A DNA stretch of 64,000 bases, from positions 720,303-784,302 of the forward strand of contig JAKAHC010000001.1 in the NCBI GenBank assembly GCA_021815305.1. The letters run 5' to 3'. The position numbers and the translations under genes were made by a program. Positions 8,472 through 16,048 of the stretch are shown here, one piece after another. A model generated the notes under the pieces. It saw only the letters and a program-made list of their open reading frames with translations, had not been told where the DNA came from and searched no databases. Origin of the DNA: Deltaproteobacteria bacterium (GTDB lineage: Bacteria > Desulfobacterota > Deferrimicrobia > Deferrimicrobiales > Deferrimicrobiaceae). Position 1 is the stretch's first letter. The number at the start of each line of letters is the position of its first letter.

Positions 8472-8921
8472 TCATCCTTCGGGTCTACACGCAACGAGGT
8501 ACCGGTACCCGTACTCCATCACGGTCTCCCCGCGCTGGTTCACGACCCGGCACCGGACTCCCGCGATCCCCCGGTCGGGGCTGCTGCGCGACCTGCGCAG
8601 GTCCGTCCAGCGCGCCTCGACCGTCAGGACGTCCCCCGGCCGGACCGGCCTGGGCGTGCGCACTTCGTCGATGCCAAGGCCCGAGAGGAGCGCGACGTCC
8701 CGGTTGGCCTCGACCACGACCCTCGTGCAGCACGACAGGGTCTGCAAGGCCGACGCGATGATGCCCCCGAAGATCGAACGGGGCGCCGCGGCCTCGTCGG
8801 CGTGGAACGGCCACGGGTCGTACTCCTTCCCGAACGCGACGATGCCTTCCCGGTCGAAGGCGACCGGGCGGCACGTGAACCGCTCCCCTTCCGTCAGATC
8901 CTCCCAATACCTCTTGCCCAT
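8472..8921 (-). CDS. MaoC-like (R)-specific enoyl hydratase / hot-dog fold protein
   Basis: A 149-residue single hot-dog domain protein. The segment AFGKEYDPWPFHADEAAAPRSIFGGIIAS carries the hydratase-2 pattern with Asp-Pro-x-Pro-Phe-His as the presumed catalytic dyad (D and H), followed by the substrate-channel helix and strands ending in a VRPGDVLTVEARW motif typical of MaoC proteins. Members hydrate trans-2-enoyl-CoA esters. There is no metabolic neighbour here, so the substrate cannot be named. The roughly 130 bases on each side hold no recognisable gene. Confidence 0.8.
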   Translation of the reverse strand: MGKRYWEDLTEGERFTCRPVAFDREGIVAFGKEYDPWPFHADEAAAPRSIFGGIIASALQTLSCCTRVVVEANRDVALLSGLGIDEVRTPRPVRPGDVLTVEARWTDLRRSRSSPDRGIAGVRCRVVNQRGETVMEYGYRYLVACRPEG

Positions 8922-9048
8922 GACATCGACTCCCGGTATGAGCGCGGTGAAGGATTACAATTTGTTGACTCGCGCCGCGTAGTGAAAAGCCGCAAAATAT
9001 TTTCTCCACTGACGATCCGTTGAATGGCAGGAATTCCCACCGGCGATG

Positions 9049-9291
9049 TCATCCGAAAAAAACCTCCCTGCGCCGTAGAATTCCGAACAACCTTCCCTTG
9101 TTTTTTCCGTCCTTCACGGTCAGATCAAACAGCTCCAGCGCGCGCTCGAACGCATTGTTCGCATATCGCTCGTTTCCCCTGTTTTTCCATTTGATGGTGC
9201 GCTCCACCTCGCCGCCGATATTCGCCATCTGCTCGAAAAAGGACAACTCGCTCCAGCGTCCGGCGGCAAGCTGTTCGTGCCGGATGGTCAT
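9049..9291 (-). CDS. Small helical protein of unknown function, probably truncated
   Basis: An 80-residue protein (MTIRHEQLAAGRWSELSFFE at the start). It has an amphipathic helical pattern with EQMANIGGEVERTIKWKNRG and FERALELFDLTV, which resembles small hypothetical proteins I recall from Deltaproteobacterial accessory regions that are about 20-25 residues longer. The stop after RREVFFG falls where those continue with an acidic-aromatic tail, so this copy may be truncated. Its ATG overlaps the stop of a short upstream frame (ATGA), which suggests it was once the second gene of a coupled pair. No function can be assigned. Confidence 0.5.
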   Translation of the reverse strand: MTIRHEQLAAGRWSELSFFEQMANIGGEVERTIKWKNRGNERYANNAFERALELFDLTVKDGKNKGRLFGILRRREVFFG

Positions 9292-9298
9292 CGGACGA

Positions 9299-9397
9299 TC
9301 ATCCGTTGAATGATCTCCAGAATCCTTTCCCGTGTTTCCGGATGATCCACCCCCCGGCTTCGATCGCCTTGCGACCGGCCATTTCGATCAGTTTCAT
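9299..9397 (-). pseudogene. Possible frameshifted small gene upstream of the 80-residue protein
   Basis: An ATG at 9397 with a GGGAG upstream opens a 32-codon frame (MKLIEMAGRKAIEAGG at the start). After a run of six G, a different frame reads VDHPETRERILEIIQRMIVR and ends with a TGA that overlaps the ATG of the next gene. One additional G in the run would join the two into a 36-codon coupled gene. This may be real decay, an assembly error or chance. The evidence is weak. Confidence 0.2.
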
Positions 9398-9461
9398 CTT
9401 CCCGTATCTCCCTCTTCCGGCTTCCAGGGGTCGGTTCGAAGACCATGGGGAACGGAATGCT

Positions 9462-10073
9462 TCACTTCCCGGGCAAATCGCGCGGCACGTAGCCGAAGGC
9501 CGCCAGCCGCTCCCCGGAGGCGGCGTAGGCGTCGGCGGCCATGTCGGCCACTCCCGTGGCGTCGATCCATTTGTTGTAGAAGTTGAAGAGCGCGCACACC
9601 GTGATGGCGTCGTACAGCGCCTCCTCGGTCCAGCCGGAGGCCTTCGCCTCCTCGACGTCCTCCTTCCGAAGCCGGCTGGACTCCCCGTTCACCTTCTCGA
9701 TGAACGCGAACAGCGCCTTCTCCCGATCTCCGATCGGAGCGGTCCGGTAATCCCGCAGCACCGCGTCGACCAGCGGGCGGTCTCCCAAAAGGGCCGCCGC
9801 GACCGCGGCGTGGGAGCCGATTCAGAACAGGCAGTCGTTGCGCCGCGAGGTGAAGGCGGCGATCAACTCGCGGAAACCCGCCGGCAACGGAGAGGGCCCG
9901 CGCATCACTCCCTGGGTGAACCGCGAAAGGAAATCGGTCCGGTCCGGTTTGTAGGCGAACAGGTGCATGATCTGCGGGACCGGACGGCCCGCGGCGCGCA
10001 GCACGCCGATCAGGCGCGCATACGCGCCGCCGCCGTCGGCTTGCTCGACTTCGGACAGAAACATCGGACGCAT
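9462..10073 (-). CDS. AhpD-like peroxidase-related protein with probable selenocysteine (CxxU)
   Basis: An alkylhydroperoxidase D/carboxymuconolactone decarboxylase-fold protein of 203 residues if the in-frame TGA at 9824-9822 is read as selenocysteine. The frame is open on both sides of the TGA. The residues around it are RRNDC(81)-L-F-U(84)-I-G-S-H(88), which places U exactly at the second cysteine of the CxxC...H redox motif of this family. A hairpin resembling a bacterial SECIS follows immediately (9783-9815). ATG 10073 has a GGAG seven bases upstream. The gene follows radA by 45 bases at the end of the long minus-strand run. Without selenocysteine insertion the product would stop at residue 83 and lose half of the domain. 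selA, selB and selC are not in this window. Confidence 0.85.
9783..9815 (-). promoter_or_regulatory. Candidate bacterial SECIS hairpin
   Basis: Starting six bases after the UGA, an outer stem UCCCA/UGGGA and an inner stem CGCCGC/GCGGCG enclose a four-base loop GGUC. A seven-base internal bulge lies on the 3' side. The loop begins about 17 bases after the UGA, the spacing needed by SelB, and GGUC matches the core of the loop of the E. coli fdhF SECIS. The hairpin lies inside the coding sequence, as bacterial SECIS elements do. Confidence 0.65.
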
Positions 10074-10118
10074 GAAGAGCTCCTTTCGGGGGGATCCGCT
10101 CGGCGCCGGAACCGCCGG

Positions 10119-11492
10119 CTACTTTCCTCCGCCGACCCGCGAAAGCGCCTCTTTCACGTGCCGCACGGGGAGCAGTTCGAGGGGGAACTTCGCGCCGAGG
10201 CGCTCGGCGTTGGAGGCGGGCAGGACGACCCGGGAAAACCCCATCTTGGCGGCCTCGTTCAGGCGCATCTCGGCCATCGGCACCGCGCGCACCTCGCCTC
10301 CCAGGCCCACCTCGCCGAAGACCGCCGTCCCCGGCGGGACCATCCGGTCCTTGAAGGATCCGGCCACGGCGCAGCACAGGGCGAGGTCGGCGGCGGGTTC
10401 GTCGACCCGGATCCCGCCCGCCACGTTGACGAAGACGTCCTGGTTGTAGAGGGAGACGCCCGCCTTCTTCTCGAGGATGGCGCACATCAGGATCACACGG
10501 TTGTAGTCGACCCCAAGCGTCGTGCGGCGCGGCATCGCGAGGAACGACTGCGAAACGAGCGCCTGCACTTCCACCAGCAGCGGCCGGGTCCCCTCGATCG
10601 CGGGGAACACGAGCGTTCCCGACGTCTCGTCCGACCGTTCGGAGAGGAACATCCCCGACGGATCGGCGACTTCGGTCAGCCCCTCGGCGCGCATCTCGAA
10701 GACGCCGATCTCGTTCGTCGATCCGAACCGGTTTTTTACCGCCTTCAAAATCCGGTACGGGTGCCCCTTCTCCCCCTCGAAGTAGAGGACCGTGTCCACG
10801 ATGTGCTCCAGCACCCGCGGCCCCGCGATCGCTCCCTCCTTCGTCACGTGCCCGACGAGGAAGACCGACACCCCCGCCTTCTTCCCGAAGAAGGTGAGCC
10901 GCGCGGCGCACTCCCGCACCTGGCCGACGGAACCCGGCGCGCCGGGAAGATCGGAGGAAAAGACGGTCTGGATCGAGTCGACGATCAGCGTCCCGGGGGA
11001 AAGGTCCCCGGCGGCGGCGAGGATCCGATCGAGTGACGTTTCCGACATCAGGTAGATGCCCGCGTCGGTCACGCCCAGCCGCGAGGCGCGCAATTTCACC
11101 TGCGCTTCCGACTCTTCGCCCGAGACATAGAGGACCGGCTTCCCGCGACGGGCGAGGCCCCGCGCCGCCTGGAGGAGGATGGTGGACTTCCCGATCCCGG
11201 GGTCGCCGCCCAGGAGCGTCGCCGAGGCGGGTACGACGCCGCCGCCCATCACCCGGTCGAACTCGGCGATCCCGCACGACGCCCGTGACGAGGCGGTCTC
11301 CGCGACCTCGGTGAGGCGCACCGGATGCGAGGAGGGGAAATCGGGCATGCCGGCGCGCTGCCGCGGCGAGGAGGAGGCGACGGCCTCCTCGACCAGCGTG
11401 TTCCACTCCCCGCACCCCGGGCATTTCCCCACCCACTTGGGGGAGGACGTCCCGCACGCCGTGCAGGCGAACTCGACTTTTACCTTCGCCAC
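10119..11492 (-). CDS. radA: DNA repair protein RadA (Sms)
   Basis: A 457-residue RecA-related ATPase that drives branch migration in recombinational repair. It has the N-terminal zinc finger (C10, C13, C24, C27 in ACTACG...KCPGCGEW), Walker A GGDPGIGKST near residue 95, the RadA-specific KNRFG motif in the middle, and a C-terminal Lon-protease-like domain ending SRVGGGK. The GTG start at 11492 overlaps the end of larC by 13 bases. The length is normal for the family. Its presence in a run with lon, hsp20 and chaperone genes fits a protein and DNA damage response grouping. Confidence 0.93.
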   Translation of the reverse strand: MAKVKVEFACTACGTSSPKWVGKCPGCGEWNTLVEEAVASSSPRQRAGMPDFPSSHPVRLTEVAETASSRASCGIAEFDRVMGGGVVPASATLLGGDPGIGKSTILLQAARGLARRGKPVLYVSGEESEAQVKLRASRLGVTDAGIYLMSETSLDRILAAAGDLSPGTLIVDSIQTVFSSDLPGAPGSVGQVRECAARLTFFGKKAGVSVFLVGHVTKEGAIAGPRVLEHIVDTVLYFEGEKGHPYRILKAVKNRFGSTNEIGVFEMRAEGLTEVADPSGMFLSERSDETSGTLVFPAIEGTRPLLVEVQALVSQSFLAMPRRTTLGVDYNRVILMCAILEKKAGVSLYNQDVFVNVAGGIRVDEPAADLALCCAVAGSFKDRMVPPGTAVFGEVGLGGEVRAVPMAEMRLNEAAKMGFSRVVLPASNAERLGAKFPLELLPVRHVKEALSRVGGGK

Positions 11493-12652
11493 GTCTTCGC
11501 CACCTCGAACGCCACCTCGTCGAACGTGGCCGCCCCCGACCGCACGATCCGCTTCACGTCGTCGTACTCCGGCACCGGCCGGACCGACCCGTCCGGCAGC
11601 GTCGCTTCCTTCACCCGGACGCTCCCGTACCGTGTTTCGATCGTGCGCACTGCGCGGTCGAGCTTCAAGCGGTCGCACGCGTGGAATCGCAGGCCGATCG
11701 CGGTGGAAACGGAAAAGACCGCCGAGGAGACGATCTCGAGCCGCTCCTCCGGGCAGAGGAGGCGCAGCACCCATCCCGGCCGGTTCTTCTTCATCGTCGC
11801 CGGGAGGATCGCCACGTCGAGGGCGCCGGCGGCCAGCGCCCGCTCGATCAGGAGCTCGAACCGCTGCGGGCTCATGTCGTCGATGTTCGCCTCGACCTCG
11901 ATGACGCGGTCCCGCCCGAGGGCTCCCGGCAGCGGGTTCCCGCCGACGACGCGCAGCAGGTTCGGCCGGCCCGGGGTCTCCCGGCGCCCCAGCCCGATCC
12001 CGACCCCGCGCACCGTCATCTCCGGGGGCGGTTCGAAAACCGCGTCGAAGGCGCGCAGCAGCGCCGCCCCCGTGGGGGTCACCAGCTCCCCTTCCCCTTC
12101 CCCGAACCGCCACGGCGCGCCGGTCAGCAGCGCAAGGGTCGCCGGCGCGGGAACCGGGATCTTCCCGTGCGCGGACCGCGCCTCGCCCGATCCGCCCGGC
12201 AGCGTCGAGCAGTGGGCCTTCGGCGCCCCGGCGAGCTCGAACAGGAAGCAGCCGGATACGATGTCCACGATCGCGTCCACGGCGCCGACTTCGTGGAAGT
12301 GCACCTTGTCGGCCGTGGTGCCGTGCACCCCCGCTTCCGCCTCGCCGAGCGCCTCGAAACAGCGGATCGCCCGCGCGAGGGTCCCTTCCGGGAGGGAGGA
12401 GGCCCGCAGCAGGGCGAGGATGTCCGGCAGGTGCCGCGCGCGCGCCTTTTTCCCGGACACGTTCACGTGAACCCGCACACCCGCCATGCCGGCGGAGGTC
12501 CCCCGCTCCACCGAGAGACGGTACCCGGAAAGCGGCACCCCCTTGAGGGCCTTCCGCAGCTCCTTCTCCGCGCCGGTCAGCGAAAGCAGCGCCGCCGTCG
12601 CCATGTCCCCGGCGATCCCGGAGAAACAGTCGAAGTACAGGATGCCGCTCAC
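11480..12652 (-). CDS. larC: Nickel-pincer cofactor biosynthesis protein LarC
   Basis: A 390-residue CTP-dependent metallo-insertase that puts nickel into the lactate racemase-type pincer cofactor. Family marks are the N-terminal ILYFDCFSGIAGDM, the HFHEVGAVDAIVDIVG-like region (here with SGCFLFEL following), and VEANIDDMSPQ in the C-terminal half. The GTG start at 12652 overlaps the larB stop (GTGA), which implies coupled translation. larA and larE are not in the window. The cofactor may serve a LarA homologue elsewhere in the genome. Confidence 0.92.
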   Translation of the reverse strand: MSGILYFDCFSGIAGDMATAALLSLTGAEKELRKALKGVPLSGYRLSVERGTSAGMAGVRVHVNVSGKKARARHLPDILALLRASSLPEGTLARAIRCFEALGEAEAGVHGTTADKVHFHEVGAVDAIVDIVSGCFLFELAGAPKAHCSTLPGGSGEARSAHGKIPVPAPATLALLTGAPWRFGEGEGELVTPTGAALLRAFDAVFEPPPEMTVRGVGIGLGRRETPGRPNLLRVVGGNPLPGALGRDRVIEVEANIDDMSPQRFELLIERALAAGALDVAILPATMKKNRPGWVLRLLCPEERLEIVSSAVFSVSTAIGLRFHACDRLKLDRAVRTIETRYGSVRVKEATLPDGSVRPVPEYDDVKRIVRSGAATFDEVAFEVAKTWRR

Positions 12653-13383
12653 AGCCGGTTGATCACCGAGGCGAGCACCCCGGCGCCGAATCCGTTGTCG
12701 ATGTTGACCACCGCCACCGTGGGAGCGCAGGAGTTGAGCATCCCGAGGAGCGCCGCCACCCCGCCGAAGCTGGCGCCGTAGCCGACGCTGGTGGGGACGG
12801 CGATGACGGGCTTGTCCGTCAACCCTCCCACCACGGAGGCCAGCGCCCCTTCCATCCCCGCCGCGACGACGATGACGCGCGCCCCGCGCAGCCGTTCCTC
12901 CTGCAGGAGCAGCCGGTGGATCCCCGCAACCCCGACGTCGAAGAGCCGCTCCACCGGGCTGCCCAGGAACTCGGCCGTCACGGCCGCCTCTTCCGCCACC
13001 GGGATGTCGGAGGTCCCCGCGGTCACGACGAGAACGGTCCCCTTGCCGGCCGCTTTCCGCTTCCCCCCCGGAAGGATCACGCACCGCGCCTTCGCGTGGA
13101 CCACGGCTCTCCGGAACACCCGGCGGATCCCGCGGATCTTCTCCGCGGACAGGCGCGTGACCAGGACGGCGGCGCCGGCGCGCCGCATCGAGCGCGCGAT
13201 CGCCACGATCTGCGCCGTCGTCTTTCCCTCGCCGAAGATCACTTCGGGAACACCCTGGCGGATCTCCCGATGGTGGTCGACGTGCGCATCCCCAACGTTC
13301 TCGTAGGGCAGCGACCGGAGGCGCTCGAACGCCTCCGCCGCCGTGACCCCGCCGGAGGCCACGTCCGCGAGCAGCTTCTTCAA
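12649..13383 (-). CDS. larB: Nickel-pincer cofactor biosynthesis protein LarB
   Basis: A 244-residue protein of the PurE-like AIR carboxylase family. LarB carboxylates and hydrolyses nicotinic acid adenine dinucleotide in the first step of nickel-pincer nucleotide synthesis. The N-terminal helical part (DVASGGVTAAEAFERLRSL) is followed by the PurE-like core with VVTAGTSDIPVAEEA, MEGALASVVGG and PTSVGYGASFGG. It is translationally coupled to larC. Upstream, a 45-base gap separates it from the CNNM-like gene in the same direction. Confidence 0.92.
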   Translation of the reverse strand: MKKLLADVASGGVTAAEAFERLRSLPYENVGDAHVDHHREIRQGVPEVIFGEGKTTAQIVAIARSMRRAGAAVLVTRLSAEKIRGIRRVFRRAVVHAKARCVILPGGKRKAAGKGTVLVVTAGTSDIPVAEEAAVTAEFLGSPVERLFDVGVAGIHRLLLQEERLRGARVIVVAAGMEGALASVVGGLTDKPVIAVPTSVGYGASFGGVAALLGMLNSCAPTVAVVNIDNGFGAGVLASVINRL

Positions 13384-13428
13384 CCGGTTCCCCGTCAGAG
13401 CCCGATCCTCCCGTCCGCAGATTCCCCG

Positions 13429-14679
13429 CTACGCGCCGTCCACACCCTTCCCGTTCGCCGGGACACGCTCGACCCTCACCTGGAGGACGGCCCGGTCCGA
13501 AGCCTCCGTCACCGTCAGGCGCGCCCCCGGTACCGGGAACGACTCCCCGCAGGCGGGGATCCGCTCCGCGACGGAGGTGAGGAATCCTCCCACGGTCGTG
13601 TACTCCCCCTCGGGCAGGCGGATCCCGAACTCTTCCCGGAACCGCCCCATCTCCATCCTTCCGGGAACGAGGAACTCTCCCTCCGAGACCTTCGTATAGT
13701 ATTCCATGCGGCGGTCGTATTCATCCTCGATCTCTCCGACCACCTCTTCCACCACGTCTTCCGCCGTGACGATCCCGGTGACTCCGCCGTACTCGTCCAC
13801 CACCACCGCGAACGAGGTGCGCGCCTTGCCGAAACTGCACAACAGTTCGTCCAGGGTCATCAACTCGGGAACGTAGAGCGCCTTCCGCAACAGGGGGAGC
13901 ACCGGCGCGTCGGGGGGGCTGCCCACGATGTCCAGGACGTGGAGATACCCCGCGACGTGATCGATCCGGTCCCGGAAGACGGGGTAGCGCGAATATCCGC
14001 TCTGCGAGGCAAGCAGCGCGGCCTCCCCGCACGTCGCACCTTCCGGCAGCGCCATGACCTGGGGAAGGGGCCGGAAAACGTCCGCAACGCGGGTCTCCCC
14101 GAAGTGGAACACCCGGCGGACCATGACCCGTTCGTGCGCCTCCACGTCCGAGCCTCCCCGGCTCGCCTGGAGCAGAAGCGCGAGCTCTTCCCGCGTCACA
14201 ACGGCCCGCAAAGGCACGACGCCGCCGAAGGGGGCGGAGAGGGCCCGCGCAACGAAGGAAACGGCGGCCACCAGCGGGAACAGGACGATCTGGGCGGACC
14301 GGACGACGCGGGCCGCCGCGCCGACGAGGCGGTCCGCGCGGGGCCGGGCGAAGCTCTTCGGCACGACCTCTCCCAGCACGATGACCAGCGGCGTCACCAC
14401 CAGGACGGCGACCCACTCGGCGTGCGCACCGAACCGGGGGAGCATCCTCGATGTGACGATCACGCTCGAGAGGACCACGAAGACGTTCGTTGCGGTGAGC
14501 GTCACCGACAGCAGCAGATCGGGTTTCGCGAGGAGGGATACGGCAAGCTTCGCCCCCCGCTCGCCCCTCCGCGCGCGCTCGTTCAGCCGGTGCCGGTCCG
14601 CGGAGACGAGAATCATCTCCGATCCGGTGAAGATCCCCTCCAGCAGGAGGCAGAGGGCGACGAGGAGAAGGATTCCCAC
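13429..14679 (-). CDS. CNNM/CorC-type membrane protein with CBS domains, second copy
   Basis: A 416-residue protein with the DUF21 (CNNM) transmembrane domain at about residues 1-180, a paired CBS domain at about 195-325 (SRYPVFRDRIDHVAGYLHVLDI and SFAVVVDEYGGVTGIVTAEDVVEEVVGEI) and a C-terminal CorC_HlyC domain. These HlyC/CorC family proteins are linked to magnesium or cobalt efflux, not to haemolysis. It sits three bases after a related gene, so the pair arose by duplication or forms a heteromeric transporter. Confidence 0.85.
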   Translation of the reverse strand: MGILLLVALCLLLEGIFTGSEMILVSADRHRLNERARRGERGAKLAVSLLAKPDLLLSVTLTATNVFVVLSSVIVTSRMLPRFGAHAEWVAVLVVTPLVIVLGEVVPKSFARPRADRLVGAAARVVRSAQIVLFPLVAAVSFVARALSAPFGGVVPLRAVVTREELALLLQASRGGSDVEAHERVMVRRVFHFGETRVADVFRPLPQVMALPEGATCGEAALLASQSGYSRYPVFRDRIDHVAGYLHVLDIVGSPPDAPVLPLLRKALYVPELMTLDELLCSFGKARTSFAVVVDEYGGVTGIVTAEDVVEEVVGEIEDEYDRRMEYYTKVSEGEFLVPGRMEMGRFREEFGIRLPEGEYTTVGGFLTSVAERIPACGESFPVPGARLTVTEASDRAVLQVRVERVPANGKGVDGA

Positions 14680-14682
14680 CGC

Positions 14683-15978
14683 CTACCCGCCTCCCGGCGG
14701 AACGGCCCGCACGCGCACATCGATGATCCGGATCCCCTTCAGCCGCCGCACCGTGAAGGACAGCCCCGACAGCGCGACCGTGTCCCCCGCGCCGGGCAAC
14801 CGCCCGAACGCGTGGAGGATCAGCCCCGCCACGGTGTCCCACTCCTCGTCCGGGAACGCCGTTCCGAACGCCTCGTTGAAATGCCGGACCGGCGTCTTCC
14901 CGAGGACACGGGCGGTGCCGTCCGCGAGACGCACGATCTCCTGCTCCTCCCTGTCGTGCTCCTCGCGGATGTCGCCGAACAGTTCCTCGAGCACATCCTC
15001 GAGCGTCACGATGCCGACCTGCTCCCCGAACTCGTCCACCACGAGGGCGATGTGGACCTTCCTGCGCTGGAATTCGCGCAGCAGAAGCGGAAGCTTTTTC
15101 GAGGTGGGGATCCGGTAGGGGTCCCGCACGAGGGACTCCCAGTCGGGCGCATCGACGCCCTCCGCCATCGAGCGAAGCAGTTCCTTGAAGTGGAGGATGC
15201 CGACGACGTTGCGGCGCTCCCCCTCGTACACGGGGATCCGGGATCGCCGGAACCGGCGATACCGGGAGACCAGCTCCGGGTACGGAAGACCGCGCGGGAC
15301 CATGAACACGTCGGGCAGGGGAGTCATGATCTCCCCTGCGCGCTGGTCGGTCATCTCGAAGATGTTGTGGATGAGATCCTTCTCCCCGGGATCGAGCGTG
15401 CCGGTCTCCTCTCCCGCGTCCACCAGCGCCCGGAACTCCGCTTCGGTGATCATTCCGCGGGTTTCCGGCAGTCCCCGCTCGCCCAGGAGGAAGAGGATCC
15501 CCTCCGCGATTTTCTCGAGCACGAACCGCACGGGCGCCACCAGCCTGGAGAAGGCGGAGAGCGGCGCCGCGGCGAGGAGGGAGAAACGGCGGGCGTGAGG
15601 CCAGGCGACGCACTTGGGCCCCACGTCCCCCAGGAGGAGGATTCCCAGCGTGCCGGCGAGCAGCGCGACCGCCTCTCCGAGCCCGCCGGGCAGCCGGGGG
15701 AGGAGGAGAGCGGCCAGGACCGACGAGATCGCCACGTTGGCGAATTCGTTCCCGAGAAAGATCGTGGCGATGAGCCTGCCGGGGCGGGAGAGCATCCGCT
15801 CGATCAGGGCGGCTCGGCGGTTCCCCTCCTCCTTCCAGCGGAGAAGGTCCACGGTGCGCAGGGCGAACAGGGCCGTCTCCGTCGCGGAGAAGAAGGCCGA
15901 CGCGAGGAACAGGAGGGGAAGAAGGAGCGCTTTCAAGGGAGTGCCAGGGAACCGCGGCCCGGCGGGATCGAATGCCAC
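14683..15978 (-). CDS. CNNM/CorC-type membrane protein with CBS domains, first copy
   Basis: A 431-residue protein with the same order as the following gene: DUF21 membrane domain (FFSATETALFALR near residue 35, GNEFANVAISS near 85), a CBS pair (RIPVYEGERRNVVGILHFKEL, HIALVVDEFGEQVGIVTLEDV) and a CorC_HlyC domain that ends with basic and Pro/Gly residues. The start at 15978 is a GTG; a downstream TTG just before KALLLPLLFLASAFF would also give a plausible membrane start. The two proteins share only moderate similarity, so the duplication is old. Confidence 0.83.
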   Translation of the reverse strand: MAFDPAGPRFPGTPLKALLLPLLFLASAFFSATETALFALRTVDLLRWKEEGNRRAALIERMLSRPGRLIATIFLGNEFANVAISSVLAALLLPRLPGGLGEAVALLAGTLGILLLGDVGPKCVAWPHARRFSLLAAAPLSAFSRLVAPVRFVLEKIAEGILFLLGERGLPETRGMITEAEFRALVDAGEETGTLDPGEKDLIHNIFEMTDQRAGEIMTPLPDVFMVPRGLPYPELVSRYRRFRRSRIPVYEGERRNVVGILHFKELLRSMAEGVDAPDWESLVRDPYRIPTSKKLPLLLREFQRRKVHIALVVDEFGEQVGIVTLEDVLEELFGDIREEHDREEQEIVRLADGTARVLGKTPVRHFNEAFGTAFPDEEWDTVAGLILHAFGRLPGAGDTVALSGLSFTVRRLKGIRIIDVRVRAVPPGGG

Positions 15979-16048
15979 GGTGGCCCGCAGCCGCAGGCCC
16001 CGGTAAAGAACGCGCCTCCGGGGTCGGGGTCGTCCGGATCGTCCCTCT

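Noticed and set aside
9462..9824. A separate short gene or a simple pseudogene for the AhpD-like protein
   Set aside because: Both halves are in one frame, the stop is UGA, it falls exactly on the second active-site cysteine, and a SECIS-like hairpin follows. Selenocysteine explains all of this better.
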